A stretch of DNA of 41,904 nucleotides from Candidatus Gottesmanbacteria bacterium RBG_16_52_11 (GCA_001779095.1 MFJD01000001.1:70558-112461), one strand, 5' to 3'. Counted from the first letter of the stretch, positions 1 through 8,857 are shown. Program-made: numbers and translations. Notes: a model not told the origin generated them from the sequence alone.

Positions 1-897
1 TTTGCTGCTGGTAAATCCGCTTTCCGTGATCAGAATCCCGGAATTACTGTATTGCGGCTTGTCAGAAACCAGACGCCGAAATTCCTGAATTTCGCCGGCT
101 GTCTCCCCGGGATCTGGATTATAGGAATGCCAGGAAAAGAAATCCATCCGCAGTCCGGAGCCGGTCAGAGCTTCAATCCAGGCTTTATACATTCCCGAAA
201 TTGCCGGACCCCCGATATAAAGCTGGTTTGCATCCGGTGCAGTCTGTGCACCGGCCAGGGCATAACGGTATAAGTCCAGGTAGTTTTTACCTCCGTAAGT
301 TTTCCACGATCCGAACTGTTCGAGGTCCGGTTCATTCCAGACTTCATAATAAATCCCGGCCACGTTGAGTCCGCCTTTCCCGCTGTAACGTCCGACCGTC
401 TGCCTGACCAGATCAGTCCATTCCTGCCAGTTCCGGGGTTTCCCGGTTACCGTGCCGTCATCCGACAGTTCCCCCGGCATGTAACCTAGTGACAGCATCG
501 GTACGGCACCGGTGTCCAGTATGCTCCGGACGACACCATCCAGTCGGGAGAAATCGTAACTCAGTGTACCGCCGGAACGGTCGGCAGTCACGAAGAAGTC
601 ATACACATGGTCTATACGGATCACCTTCGGTTTCAGCGCCGCAATTTTGCTGACTGCCGGTGCCAGCATATTCAGTTTTTCCTCCCCGCCCTGAGCGAAT
701 GCCCGCATGAATTCCCCTGATACCGTGTCCGGCAAAGGTGCAGACGCATCGACAGTGATATTTGCAGGTACGGATGTTGCCCGTGTCCGTAGGTCAAAAT
801 TCCCGAACTGCATCACAGCCGTAATCACGATCATCACGATGAGAATGACAAACCCCAGGGGTTTGCTGATATCTGATTTGCGCCGGGTGCGGTTCAT
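1..897 (-). CDS. GH39-like glycoside hydrolase, membrane-anchored (3' part missing)
   Basis: This reading frame is open at the left edge, so only the N-terminal 299 residues are visible. Residues about 14-31 form one hydrophobic segment after a basic start (MNRTRRKSD), a signal anchor that would place the enzyme outside the membrane. The rest looks like a clan GH-A TIM barrel. The motif YYEVWNEPD holds the likely acid/base Glu189, and ILITESGF near the edge holds the likely nucleophile Glu292. The WNEP motif and this spacing resemble family GH39 (beta-xylosidase or iduronidase type), but GH5 or GH10-like relatives cannot be excluded and the substrate is unknown. The start at 897 is the first Met before the anchor. 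No clear Shine-Dalgarno precedes it. Confidence 0.75.
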   Translation of the reverse strand, partial: MNRTRRKSDISKPLGFVILIVMIVITAVMQFGNFDLRTRATSVPANITVDASAPLPDTVSGEFMRAFAQGGEEKLNMLAPAVSKIAALKPKVIRIDHVYDFFVTADRSGGTLSYDFSRLDGVVRSILDTGAVPMLSLGYMPGELSDDGTVTGKPRNWQEWTDLVRQTVGRYSGKGGLNVAGIYYEVWNEPDLEQFGSWKTYGGKNYLDLYRYALAGAQTAPDANQLYIGGPAISGMYKAWIEALTGSGLRMDFFSWHSYNPDPGETAGEIQEFRRLVSDKPQYSNSGILITESGFTSSK

Positions 898-996
898 ATA
901 TCCTAGTTTACACGCATTTGAGCCCGGCAATCCATACAGGGGTCGGGGATATCTACATTTACTTCAGAGGATCGGTATTCGGTCCGGCACAGGGAT

Positions 997-1167
997 TTAC
1001 ATTCCCAGAAAACCGAGAAGCCGGTGTACTAAAAACGCCGGCCAGACCGCAGCCTTAAAAACTCCCACCGCTCCGTCCCAGAAGGTCGCAGCGTGCTGGA
1101 TATAATATACGGCTGCACCGACAAAACCCAGTCCGTAAACGGCTTCTGAACCGCCACAGCTCTTCAT
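997..1167 (-). CDS. small hydrophobic membrane protein, 56 aa
   Basis: This short frame begins MKSCGGSEAVYG, contains two hydrophobic stretches rich in Gly, Ala, Val and aromatics (about residues 10-26 and 31-54), and ends LLGFLGM. The composition and uninterrupted frame suggest a real small inner-membrane protein; such proteins are frequent in CPR genomes. I do not recognise a named family. It lies on the same strand as the glycosidase but 100 bases upstream of it. A TATGAT-like box lies just upstream of its start, with no Shine-Dalgarno, so the transcript may have a very short leader. Function is unknown. Confidence 0.6.
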   Translation of the reverse strand: MKSCGGSEAVYGLGFVGAAVYYIQHAATFWDGAVGVFKAAVWPAFLVHRLLGFLGM

Positions 1168-1314
1168 ACGTTAAATATATCATACTTAATATCCTTACCC
1201 CAGAGGCCGGTAGATTCTGCTTATCCTGTTGAACTGATTACGTGTCAGGTGGACTGTGACTGCTTCGGGGGATGGTCTGAGCTGAGCCGATTATTCATTT
1301 TCCGGCGGCTACAA

Positions 1315-1320
1315 TATAAT
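1315..1320 (+). promoter_or_regulatory. -10 box TATAAT upstream of the ABC transporter operon
   Basis: A perfect TATAAT lies 58 bases before the ABC ATPase start. Only a weak -35 candidate (TTATTC, 1291-1296, 18-base spacer) is visible. The start at 1378 itself has a GAGGGGA Shine-Dalgarno. Confidence 0.45.
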
Positions 1321-1377
1321 GATTATAATAAGGAAAATATTTTCATAGGCTATTGCTGAAAAACAGAGGGGAAAATT

Positions 1378-2064
1378 ATGAAGGTAGTCGAAATCCGGAA
1401 TCTGACAAAAACATTCGGGACTTTTATTGCCGTCGATTCGGTAAACTTATCCGTCGGAAAAGGGGAGAGGTATGCCCTCATAGGCCCCAACGGCGCCGGT
1501 AAAACCACGCTGCTTAAGATGCTGGTCGGCTTGCTGCTTCCCGGTTCAGGGAATGCCGCCATTTGCGGACATGACATTGTCCGGGAGCCCTTGGCTGCCA
1601 AAAAGCATTTCGGCTACGTGTCTGATGACCCCTCGGCATACGACTATCTCACCGGCAGCGAGTTCTTAACCATGACCGGCAGATTACGCGGTCTGGCTGG
1701 AGCGGAACTGGATAAGCGGATTGCCCGGCTGGTTCCGCTATTTCCCATAAGCGGTATTCTCCGGCAATCCATGACACGGTATTCAAGAGGGAATAAACAG
1801 AAAATTGCTTTTCTGGCCAGTATGTTAGCCGAACCGGAACTCCTGATTATCGACGAACCGATAGTCGGACTGGACAGCGCCAGTATCGATACCATGGGTA
1901 AAACACTTGTTGATTATGCGGCACGGGGCAATACCGTATTATTCGTAACTCACATTCTCGACTTTGCGCAGAAATTCGCCGGCCGCGTCGGGGTAATGCA
2001 TATGGGCAGGATTACTAAAGAATTAAGTATAAACAAATCAATAAAGCTGGGTAATCTACTTTAG
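1378..2064 (+). CDS. ABC transporter ATP-binding protein
   Basis: This 228-residue protein is the nucleotide-binding subunit of an ABC-2 type exporter. It has a Walker A motif GPNGAGKTT near residue 37, a signature loop in the variant form YSRGNKQK rather than LSGGQ, a Walker B LLIIDEP followed by the D-loop region, and the switch histidine in FVTH. The GERYALIGPNGAGKTTLL pattern is typical of drug, polysaccharide or bacitracin-type exporters. A GAGGGGA Shine-Dalgarno fixes the ATG start. The permease gene begins 8 bases after the stop, so the two form an operon. The substrate cannot be read from the sequence. Confidence 0.93.
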   Translation: MKVVEIRNLTKTFGTFIAVDSVNLSVGKGERYALIGPNGAGKTTLLKMLVGLLLPGSGNAAICGHDIVREPLAAKKHFGYVSDDPSAYDYLTGSEFLTMTGRLRGLAGAELDKRIARLVPLFPISGILRQSMTRYSRGNKQKIAFLASMLAEPELLIIDEPIVGLDSASIDTMGKTLVDYAARGNTVLFVTHILDFAQKFAGRVGVMHMGRITKELSINKSIKLGNLL

Positions 2065-2072
2065 GACCGGAT

Positions 2073-3680
2073 ATGTACATTCTGGGTACACTCTTTCGGG
2101 CTGATCTGATTCTGATGAAGCGGTGGTTTGCCGCGGGCATTTACAGCAGGCTGTTTGTAGCCTCACTTTTCTTTCTTCTGTTCGGAGGAATCGCTTATGC
2201 CCTATATGGCATTAGCAACATTTTTTTCAATAATCTGGCGGCATTTGACCGGTACGGACAGATGACCGCTGCCTATATCATCCACGCGGCAATCGCCGTA
2301 GTTTTATGGCTTTCCCTGACCAGCAGTGTGGCGGCTGCGTCAGGGACGGTTCTGACATCCAGCCCGTCATTAACATATCTGCTGACTTTGCCGGTACCCC
2401 GCGTATGGATTACCACTTGGACATACCTTAAAACGATATCCGCAAACCTGACGGTAATGCTGTTTGTATTTGTCCCGGTTACGCTGTCATACGCAGGGGC
2501 ATTTGACATGCTCTCATTAGGTTTCCTGCTGCGTACGGTATTGGTTTTATCCTGTTTAGTGATCGTATCAGGCAGTGTCGGAATGCTGGTTGCGCTTGCG
2601 CTGGTGGGGTGGCTGAGAGGTCATGAGTACCACTTTTCCGTGATCGGTTTCGGGTTATTTTTCGGGGGAATGGTCTGGATTCTGAAGCTGGTCTTCCCGC
2701 CGGCCTTATCACGGATCTATGATGCTACCAGTGAACAGTTTGCAGTATTATTTGCCGGTCTTCCGCTGAATAATCCGGTGCTGCCGACTTTTTGGCTGGC
2801 GCAAACGGTCACGTCAGGCATCAGCGGCGGAACGCTGATAGCCGTGCTTCTGACTGCCGCTGTTTTATTAATTTCCCTGGGAGTCCAGATCCGCAGATTT
2901 GTACCGGTTATTCTGGCAGAGCACTCCCGGCCATATCTGAAAAATTTACCGGAATACTGGAAAAACAGGTTATCACACTTCCGCTATCCGCTGCTTATTA
3001 AGGACTGGCTGTCGCTGGTACGATTACCGTCCGAAACCGGTTACGGCCTGTTTCTTATATCGATTGCGGCATTTTTTTTCCTGTCTTTATCATACGGCAC
3101 GAAAAACATCTCCCACCCGGGGAACTGGCAGGTTCAGCTGATCGTATTTTCGTTCAGCTGGCTGATGTTCTTTACCATTGCGCTACTGCTCCGCTTTATA
3201 TTTCCGCTGGTTTCCCGCGAAGGCAGAAGTGCATGGTACCTGTTCAGCCTGCCTAAACCGCGGACGGAAATTCTGCTTTCGAAAGTCCTGCTGGCAGTAC
3301 TCTCGGACATTCCCCTGTTTCTGCTGGCCCTGATAGTCTGGCGGGTACTCCCGTTTGCCGCCGGCTACCGCCAAATAATGTTCGGTGCAAGTATTATGAT
3401 CATTTTCTTTTTGTCTTTATTTCAGACGTTCCTGGGTGCCATCGCCCCGAATTTTTCACTCGGTCACGACCCGGAAAAGGTCAGTACGAGCGGAATGGGG
3501 ATTCTTACATTGGGTTTGTCTGTAGCTGTAACTGCGGAAGCCTGCATGCTGGTCAGCATGATGATTACCGGACGAATAAGTCAATTCCTTATGACCGGAG
3601 TACTGTTCGCTGTGGGTATTTTTTTAACAGTCTTACTTTGGCTTACTGCCGGAAAAGCCATGCAGCGTTACGAATGGTAG
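2073..3680 (+). CDS. ABC-2 type transporter permease
   Basis: This 535-residue integral membrane protein has around twelve hydrophobic segments in two blocks, for example residues 20-50, 66-90, 118-140, 150-175 and several more from 320 to 525. A soluble region near residues 275-320 carries charged residues. It follows the ATPase by 8 bases and must be the membrane partner. The double-length architecture (two permease halves in one chain) resembles Bacillus-type ABC-2 exporters with large single permeases. I cannot name the substrate. The next gene is convergent and starts 13 bases after this stop. Confidence 0.85.
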   Translation: MYILGTLFRADLILMKRWFAAGIYSRLFVASLFFLLFGGIAYALYGISNIFFNNLAAFDRYGQMTAAYIIHAAIAVVLWLSLTSSVAAASGTVLTSSPSLTYLLTLPVPRVWITTWTYLKTISANLTVMLFVFVPVTLSYAGAFDMLSLGFLLRTVLVLSCLVIVSGSVGMLVALALVGWLRGHEYHFSVIGFGLFFGGMVWILKLVFPPALSRIYDATSEQFAVLFAGLPLNNPVLPTFWLAQTVTSGISGGTLIAVLLTAAVLLISLGVQIRRFVPVILAEHSRPYLKNLPEYWKNRLSHFRYPLLIKDWLSLVRLPSETGYGLFLISIAAFFFLSLSYGTKNISHPGNWQVQLIVFSFSWLMFFTIALLLRFIFPLVSREGRSAWYLFSLPKPRTEILLSKVLLAVLSDIPLFLLALIVWRVLPFAAGYRQIMFGASIMIIFFLSLFQTFLGAIAPNFSLGHDPEKVSTSGMGILTLGLSVAVTAEACMLVSMMITGRISQFLMTGVLFAVGIFLTVLLWLTAGKAMQRYEW

Positions 3681-3693
3681 CGGACCGGGAATA

Positions 3694-4587
3694 TTAACGG
3701 CTGACGATTTCACTCCGGTGATATAATTTCAGGATTTTGCCGGTGGTAGGAAAATGAGGCCTGATGCGGTGTTCTTTAAGCTGCTCTACATATAGCTGGC
3801 GGGCCAGAACCTGGCCATAGTAGTTATTGCCGAAATCACCGCCGACGCAGAGCCGGGGTCCGTACATTGAGATAAATACTTCCCGGTCACGGGAATCAAG
3901 CGGTTCGGTATCGCGATGGCCCCAGGGCATGTCGTAAAGGGTTTTTTCATCCACTCCGAACAGAGCTCCCCAGGCTACAAAGGTAGTGGGAATATTTTTT
4001 CGGGCGATAATACCGCCGACTGCGTTAATCGCCCGCCGGCTCGCGATCGGAGCGATGAAAAGGATTTCCCGGGGACGGAACTTTGAAAGAAGGGAGTTCA
4101 TGGTGGCCGCGAGGTTCCTGCCCACACAGAAACTCTCGGCGATAATCCAGAGTCCGTTTTGGGTAAGCCCTTCAGTATTCTCGTACAGATAAGCCGTCCG
4201 GATTTTACCGTCACCTTTGATATGGGTCGCACCGATGAACGCGTCGCCATAGTGGTTTTCCATCCCCACCGCCATCAGCGCACTGCCCAGCCGGCAGGCC
4301 AAAGTTTCGCGAAGTACGGTAACGGTAGAAATCTCTTCCGGTTTATATTTTTTGAGGATTTTGGACACCGGCCGGATCTTAAGCGAATCAATGGTGGCCT
4401 GATACGTATCGTCTTCGCGCCGGGGTCCGAAGTTAAGCCGGCCGGGGACAAACTGGGTTGCACCGTTTAACTTGGTTAAAAAGCCGACGTTAAGGGAGCG
4501 CGAGTGGGGAGACTGGAGGACGATGATGGGTTGGTTATGGTCGGATGGGGGGAAAGATTTAAACTGAATGAAGGATTTATGGACCAT
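3694..4587 (-). CDS. phosphoribosyltransferase-fold protein, uracil PRTase-like
   Basis: This 297-residue protein has a PRTase-like core. The segment WIIAESFCVGRNLAATMNSL (about residues 148-167) sits where type I PRTases have the acidic PRPP loop, followed by a strand and helix (REILFIAPIASRRAINAV) and a tail with DMPWGHRDTEPLDSRDREVF that recalls the C-terminal substrate region of uracil phosphoribosyltransferases. The usual two acidic residues of the PRPP loop are reduced to a single Glu, so catalysis or ligand may differ. The identification rests on pattern similarity only. A clear promoter precedes it and the leader would be very short. It is a single-gene unit. Confidence 0.5.
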   Translation of the reverse strand: MVHKSFIQFKSFPPSDHNQPIIVLQSPHSRSLNVGFLTKLNGATQFVPGRLNFGPRREDDTYQATIDSLKIRPVSKILKKYKPEEISTVTVLRETLACRLGSALMAVGMENHYGDAFIGATHIKGDGKIRTAYLYENTEGLTQNGLWIIAESFCVGRNLAATMNSLLSKFRPREILFIAPIASRRAINAVGGIIARKNIPTTFVAWGALFGVDEKTLYDMPWGHRDTEPLDSRDREVFISMYGPRLCVGGDFGNNYYGQVLARQLYVEQLKEHRIRPHFPTTGKILKLYHRSEIVSR

Positions 4588-4601
4588 GTGTTTTGCTAGC
4601 C

Positions 4602-4631
4602 ATCATACGGAATAGTCATAATTGCTGTCAA
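4602..4631 (-). promoter_or_regulatory. sigma70-type promoter of the PRTase-like gene
   Basis: On the minus strand TTGACA (4626-4631) is followed after 18 bases by TATGAT (4602-4607). Transcription would begin near 4595, leaving only about 8 bases before the ATG at 4587, so this mRNA is nearly leaderless. Confidence 0.7.
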
Positions 4632-4770
4632 GTATTACGGGGGCAGTCCGGACAGACTATTACTTAAACAGTTTGCCCGCCCGCCGGGACGATTTCCGAA
4701 TGCGTTGATTCAATTATTCTCCTTCCCGGAAAAGGGCCGGCGGAGTGATGATACTGTTTGATGAACTGAA

Positions 4771-4783
4771 TATACTATACTAT
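4771..4783 (+). promoter_or_regulatory. -10-like TATACT repeat before the CHASE4 kinase
   Basis: TATACTATACTAT gives two overlapping -10 hexamers about 16 bases upstream of the preferred ATG at 4799. No convincing -35 box is visible. It is the main reason for choosing the shorter protein start. Confidence 0.4.
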
Positions 4784-4798
4784 CATCAGAGTCTGCCC

Positions 4799-6934
4799 AT
4801 GAAGTTACGCGACAAAAATACCCTGATTCTATTTATACTGTTTGCGATTACTACAACCATCATACTGTCCATCACTCAGAAAATAATCATCCCGAGCTTT
4901 GAAGAACTTGAAAGCCGTCAGGCTGTACGGGATACTGGGCGGTTATCAGCAGCCATTAGCGCGGAGCTGGAAACATTAAACAGCAAAGCCGGAGACTGGT
5001 CAAACTGGGATGATGCATATCAGTACGTACTGAATTCGAATGACGCGTTTCTTAAATCCAACGCGCAGGACACTACCTTCGAGGCCGTCGGTCTGAATGT
5101 CCTGCTTTTCTACGATACCCGGAAGGAAATGCTGGTCGGGATCGAATATGACCTGAAGAACCACGCAAGAATTCCGCTTTCTGTCTGGTGGTCGGACAGA
5201 GGATTCCGCCACACATTCACAACAGAAGCAAATGAAACCAACAATGTGTCGGGCATAGTGCTGGTGGATGGCAATAAACCGATGTTGATTGCCGCCCGTC
5301 AGATCCTGAAAAGTTCCGGTGACGGTCCGGCAGGCGGAACGCTGGTTTTCGGCAGATATCTGGATGAGGTAGAAATTAATAGTTTGTCAGACAGGGTGAA
5401 GTACCCCGTGGAAATTCTGCTTTATGGCTCCGAAGTACTGCCCGAAAGTTACAGTATGGCTAAGCATTCGATAACCGATGCTTCACCGGTCTATATCGAT
5501 AAGGAAAACAAAAATATACTCCATTCATACATGGTTATTAACGATATCTACGGTGAGCCTGCCATACTGGTCCGCACTTCAATAGACCGGGATATCACGA
5601 CATACGGCAGGCAGAGTGCGTCATGGCTCATGATGCTTCTGGTTATTACTGCCGTTCTGGTATTTTTGTTCGGGTATTTCTTCATGGAAATAATAGTGGT
5701 TAACCGGATCTCAAAGATGAGCAGAGAAGTCGCCTTTATCGGACCGGCCGGTTCGCTATCGGCACGGATCAATAATTACGGCAGGGATGAACTCGGGCAG
5801 TTGGCAAAAGCCATTAACTCCACGCTTGTGCAGCTGGAGAAGGTAACGACGGACAAAGCATATCAGGAAAGACAGTCAAGCAATCTTCTGGAAATGATGG
5901 GCGAAGGGGTAATCGTAACGGACCGGAATAATGCCATTACTTATGCTAATCCGGCATTTTTACATTTTTTTGATCTGGAAACCTCAGGAATAAAGGGTAA
6001 ATTACCGCAGGATATTCTTCATATATACGACGAACACGGCAACATGCTGTCATTTGATTCCTTAGGGACAGTATCTTCAGACAATAAGAATCAGAAAATA
6101 AGCACACAGGCAATTATGGAGGCAAACGGAAAAAAGATGGGGGTTATCATCAGCCAGGAACCGGTACTGGTTGACGGCGCACCTCAGGGCTCTATTACTG
6201 TTATCCATGACTATACAACAGAGCTTGATCTGAAGCGTCAGAAAGATGATTTTTTTTCGATAGCATCCCACGAGCTGAAAACACCGCTGACTGTCATTAT
6301 CGGAAACATTGACAATATCCTGCAGGGTTATGGCGGTAGTACTATTTCCGACGCGGACAGAAGGTCGCTAGCCGATGCGATGTCATCTTCCCATAACCTG
6401 ATAAGTATTGTTAATGATTACCTGAACGTATCCCGGCTCGAACAGGCCAAGCTTACTGCGGATATTGTGGAAACCGATATGCGTGAGTTGGAGAATAATA
6501 TTGAAAGGGAGTATAAGCACAGCATTGAAGAGAAGGGTTTAAAGCTTGTAAGGAAGTGCGATGAAATTAACCATATCGTACTTGCGGATGAAGACAGGCT
6601 GAAAGAAGTTCTGATTAACCTGATCGGAAACAGTGTTAAATTCACAAAAACCGGCACAATTACCGTCTCCCACAGAACCGAAGAGTCGATGCTCATTACG
6701 GATATTTCCGATACCGGCATCGGTATTCCTCCCGACAAGCAGCCGCTTCTTTTTAACAGGTTCCAGCATATGACCCGGGCTATTAACCGTGAAGCCGGCA
6801 GTACGGGATTGGGACTTTATATTTCCCGGCAGCTGGTCCGGCTGATGGGCGGTGAGTTATGGCTGGTGAAAAGCCAGCCGGATCAGGGGACCATATTCGC
6901 ATTTTCTTTGCCCAAAGTAGTTAAGTTAACCTGA
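4799..6934 (+). CDS. CHASE4-HAMP-PAS sensor histidine kinase
   Basis: A membrane sensor kinase of 711 residues. It has TM1 (about 8-31), an extracytoplasmic CHASE4-type domain with the hallmark AGDWSNWDDAYQY (64-76), TM2 (276-301), HAMP (about 302-350), PAS (about 360-470), a HisKA box FFSIASHELKTPLT with phospho-accepting His491, and a HATPase domain with N box (INLIGNSVKF), G1 box DTGIGIP and G2 box STGLGLY. An upstream GTG/ATG at 4745-4750 would add 18 residues, but a TATACT repeat (4771-4783) suggests the promoter lies inside that extension, so I prefer the ATG at 4799. No response regulator is adjacent, so this is an orphan kinase; the ligand is unknown. Confidence 0.9.
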   Translation: MKLRDKNTLILFILFAITTTIILSITQKIIIPSFEELESRQAVRDTGRLSAAISAELETLNSKAGDWSNWDDAYQYVLNSNDAFLKSNAQDTTFEAVGLNVLLFYDTRKEMLVGIEYDLKNHARIPLSVWWSDRGFRHTFTTEANETNNVSGIVLVDGNKPMLIAARQILKSSGDGPAGGTLVFGRYLDEVEINSLSDRVKYPVEILLYGSEVLPESYSMAKHSITDASPVYIDKENKNILHSYMVINDIYGEPAILVRTSIDRDITTYGRQSASWLMMLLVITAVLVFLFGYFFMEIIVVNRISKMSREVAFIGPAGSLSARINNYGRDELGQLAKAINSTLVQLEKVTTDKAYQERQSSNLLEMMGEGVIVTDRNNAITYANPAFLHFFDLETSGIKGKLPQDILHIYDEHGNMLSFDSLGTVSSDNKNQKISTQAIMEANGKKMGVIISQEPVLVDGAPQGSITVIHDYTTELDLKRQKDDFFSIASHELKTPLTVIIGNIDNILQGYGGSTISDADRRSLADAMSSSHNLISIVNDYLNVSRLEQAKLTADIVETDMRELENNIEREYKHSIEEKGLKLVRKCDEINHIVLADEDRLKEVLINLIGNSVKFTKTGTITVSHRTEESMLITDISDTGIGIPPDKQPLLFNRFQHMTRAINREAGSTGLGLYISRQLVRLMGGELWLVKSQPDQGTIFAFSLPKVVKLT

Positions 6935-7020
6935 TTGACATCAGATTATTACTCCGCGGGAAGGGCGGTGCCGGATCCTACCCGGCAGTCCGGTGTTCTT
7001 TATTAACCGGGCAAACGGCC

Positions 7021-7164
7021 TTAACGAAATATCCCCAGTCCGATGATGCCGACAAGGATCAGGTACCCGGCGATGAGATAGTTCAGGAATTTCGGAAAAA
7101 TAAGGATCAGTATTCCGAATACCAGGGATGCCAACGGGCTTAAATTTGTAAAAGAAAGGTTCAT
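7021..7164 (-). CDS. DUF3096 family small membrane protein, 47 aa
   Basis: The protein begins MNLSFTNLSPLASLVFGI and is almost wholly hydrophobic: two transmembrane helices (about 9-25 and 29-45) joined by the short PKFLNY turn, ending in Arg. This is the pattern of DUF3096, a family of roughly 50-residue membrane proteins often annotated only as conserved hypothetical. A strong Shine-Dalgarno, AGGAGGTGA, sits 7 bases before the ATG. It is the last of a minus-strand set of small membrane proteins (Lmo0937-like, YggT), so it is probably a stress or envelope-related protein, but no function is established. Confidence 0.85.
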   Translation of the reverse strand: MNLSFTNLSPLASLVFGILILIFPKFLNYLIAGYLILVGIIGLGIFR

Positions 7165-7195
7165 ACGGTTTCACCTCCTCACGTTTTAACCGTTA

Positions 7196-7342
7196 TCACA
7201 CATTTACCCCTAACAGACGGCCGACGAATACGACGGCTGCGACAACAAGAAGCAGATGTAACAGTCCTCCGCCGATCTTAAAAGATAATCCTCCCAACCA
7301 TGTAATAACTAATACAATAAGAGTGATATCTATTAGTCTCAT
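7196..7342 (-). CDS. Lmo0937-like small membrane protein, 48 aa
   Basis: The protein MRLIDITLIVLVITWLGG... has two hydrophobic helices separated by SFKIGGGL and ends GRLLGVNV. This is the signature of the Lmo0937 family of two-helix membrane proteins, found widely in bacteria and often in stress-related neighbourhoods. The open frame continues upstream to 7450, but that part overlaps the YggT gene; a GAAGGTGGG Shine-Dalgarno supports the ATG at 7342. It follows the YggT gene by 53 bases, with an RNA hairpin between them, and precedes DUF3096 by 31 bases. Role unknown. Confidence 0.85.
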   Translation of the reverse strand: MRLIDITLIVLVITWLGGLSFKIGGGLLHLLLVVAAVVFVGRLLGVNV

Positions 7343-7381
7343 ATTTCCCACCTTCTTTCCCGGTAAGGTTTCCTCCAGCCG

Positions 7382-7409
7382 GACAAGCTGACTAATCAGC
7401 CAGCTTGTC
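7382..7409 (-). promoter_or_regulatory. hairpin spanning the YggT stop codon
   Basis: GACAAGCTG (7382-7390) and CAGCTTGTC (7401-7409) form a perfect 9-bp stem with a 10-base loop that contains the YggT-family stop codon. No U-run follows, so it is more likely an mRNA stability or coupling element than a terminator. Confidence 0.5.
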
Positions 7410-7791
7410 GTTCGCCGGAAAATATCCGTATAAGCTTGACGATTCCCCAAGCCAGGACAGCGTATACAATAATTGCGACCACTGTCGAAGTTTCAAATAC
7501 TGATGTCGTTTCGACACCCCGGGAAATTCCCCTGCGGAATATGCCTTCAAAAGGCAATATGAACACTCCGGTAATTCCGTAGACTAATCCTACAAAAGCG
7601 CTATAGATATTTGCGCCCGTCAGCTTAAGAATCAGACGGAATGCCAGAAGTACTTCAAGTGCCCCAAACAGGAAATAGACTAAGTATTCAATCGTCTGAG
7701 AGCTGGTGGCTCCGATTCTTACCGGAGTTGCAACTGTCGGATTAACTGCGTTCCCCTGGGTTGTTATCGTTTCTTTTATTAATTCAGCCAT
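7396..7791 (-). CDS. YggT family membrane protein
   Basis: This 131-residue protein has a soluble N-terminal tail (1-33), then hydrophobic helices at about 34-56, 66-80 and 100-122. The motifs YLVYFLFGALEVLLAFRLILKLTGAN and the IFILPFEG-like segment (VFILPFEGIFR) match YggT-family proteins, small membrane proteins implicated in osmotic or division-related functions in other bacteria. The ATG at 7791 is preceded by a Shine-Dalgarno GGAGGTGA. It lies 24 bases downstream of the PH-like gene and upstream of the two smallest membrane proteins, giving a likely four-gene transcript. The TGA stop sits in a hairpin loop. Confidence 0.82.
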   Translation of the reverse strand: MAELIKETITTQGNAVNPTVATPVRIGATSSQTIEYLVYFLFGALEVLLAFRLILKLTGANIYSAFVGLVYGITGVFILPFEGIFRRGISRGVETTSVFETSTVVAIIVYAVLAWGIVKLIRIFSGERQAG

Positions 7792-7815
7792 ATGATTTCA
7801 CCTCCATTCATTTTG

Positions 7816-8415
7816 TCAGGATACGATATGATTTGTATGAAATTCTCCGATTTTTGATATAAGCTCATCTATTTCGTAATTTGACGTGTCAATATTATGT
7901 GCCGCAAAAGTCCGGAGCCCTTCTATGATCATGCGGACCTCATTGGCCTTACCGGCGTTCAGATGACCGATCTTAATATCATTCTGAATATAAGTCCGGG
8001 AAACAACCTGAAGCGTGGCGAAGAAAGGTGATGATTCGATGAAAATATTTGAAATATCCTTTATATCTACGCTATGAGACTGGGAGGCCATAAACTGCCG
8101 GAAAATAAACGTCACTCTGCTTTCTTCGACCTGTATCGTATTGGCGAAGAAATCCCAGGGGAACAGGGAAGAAATGCTGATGATGCATCTGTTTGATTTC
8201 CTGACTAAATCATCGATGGTTTGCTTGTCTTCCTCTTTTTTAGCCGCTTCGTTTTTCATCTGCTCGTTTTTTCCTTCTTCCTGAAACGTCCGATCCGACA
8301 GTTGGGGATACTGACGGACTTTCGGACCATCGGGTGCGATTTTTTCCGGTTGCCCGTCAGAGGCAGTGCGCGTGTAAAGTGACTGCGGTATAAGACGTAA
8401 TGAATTTAGATCCAT
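7816..8415 (-). CDS. PH-like domain protein of unknown function
   Basis: The 199-residue protein has an N-terminal disordered, Lys/Glu-rich part (about 1-65) and a C-terminal beta-rich region followed by a helix. The string IQVEESRVTFIFRQFMASQSHSVDIKDISNIFIE resembles a bacterial pleckstrin-homology-like barrel, and the final NAGKANEVRMIIEGLRTF matches the closing helix of such domains. There is no signal peptide, although its downstream neighbours are membrane proteins. The start is uncertain: ATG 8415 gives the full frame and ATG near 8259 gives only the folded domain. Similar proteins appear as hypotheticals in CPR genomes. Function unknown. Confidence 0.55.
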   Translation of the reverse strand: MDLNSLRLIPQSLYTRTASDGQPEKIAPDGPKVRQYPQLSDRTFQEEGKNEQMKNEAAKKEEDKQTIDDLVRKSNRCIISISSLFPWDFFANTIQVEESRVTFIFRQFMASQSHSVDIKDISNIFIESSPFFATLQVVSRTYIQNDIKIGHLNAGKANEVRMIIEGLRTFAAHNIDTSNYEIDELISKIGEFHTNHIVS

Positions 8416-8560
8416 AAAACTGTCTAAATGAGAAGAAGTCTTACGGTAAGGCGAAACAGATAGGAATATTTATTGATCGGGCTATCTTTATCTTCGCTTA
8501 TCGCAAAAAAGCTATCGGATTTAAACAGATTTATGCCCGTAAACCTGCCGCTGGTGAGTC

Positions 8561-8857
8561 TTATCGGGGCACTACAAGCGCTTTTGTATGTTTCGCAACG
8601 TTTCTCTTAGCCTTAGCGCCTATTCCGGTTACTAATGTATTACTTGTGTGAGCGGTGGCAAACTTTATCTGAATGTGCCGGTCGCTGACGCTTTCAATCT
8701 CCGGTACATACGCTTCAAGCGCTTTTTCGACGACTTCCGATAAAGTGAGTCCTTCCAGTGTTCCCCGGACTTTAGCCCTTTTTACCAGAATCGGATTGAC
8801 AAAAGCCGTAAGTCTCTGTTTGAAGTTTTTTTTAGTGATGTTATTATTCTGCATCAT
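8561..8857 (-). CDS. ribbon-helix-helix type DNA-binding protein
   Basis: In this 98-residue protein residues about 10-52 fit a ribbon-helix-helix fold: a basic strand (FKQRLTAFVNPILVKRAKVRG) followed by GLTLSEVVEKALEAYVPE, the usual second helix. The C-terminal 45 residues are basic and rich in Lys, Arg and Ala and could bind DNA or a partner. A GAGGG Shine-Dalgarno precedes the ATG. A near-consensus promoter overlapped by GTACAC repeats lies just upstream, so autoregulation is likely. It is divergent to the mscL remnant and upstream of the small membrane-protein cluster, which it may control. The regulatory role is inference. Confidence 0.65.
   Translation of the reverse strand: MMQNNNITKKNFKQRLTAFVNPILVKRAKVRGTLEGLTLSEVVEKALEAYVPEIESVSDRHIQIKFATAHTSNTLVTGIGAKAKRNVAKHTKALVVPR

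Noticed and set aside
6968-6998. Terminator between the CHASE4 kinase and DUF3096 gene
   Set aside because: GCCGGA and TCCGGT can pair, but the arms are short and competing pairings with the inner CCGG are as good; the T-rich tail is poor.
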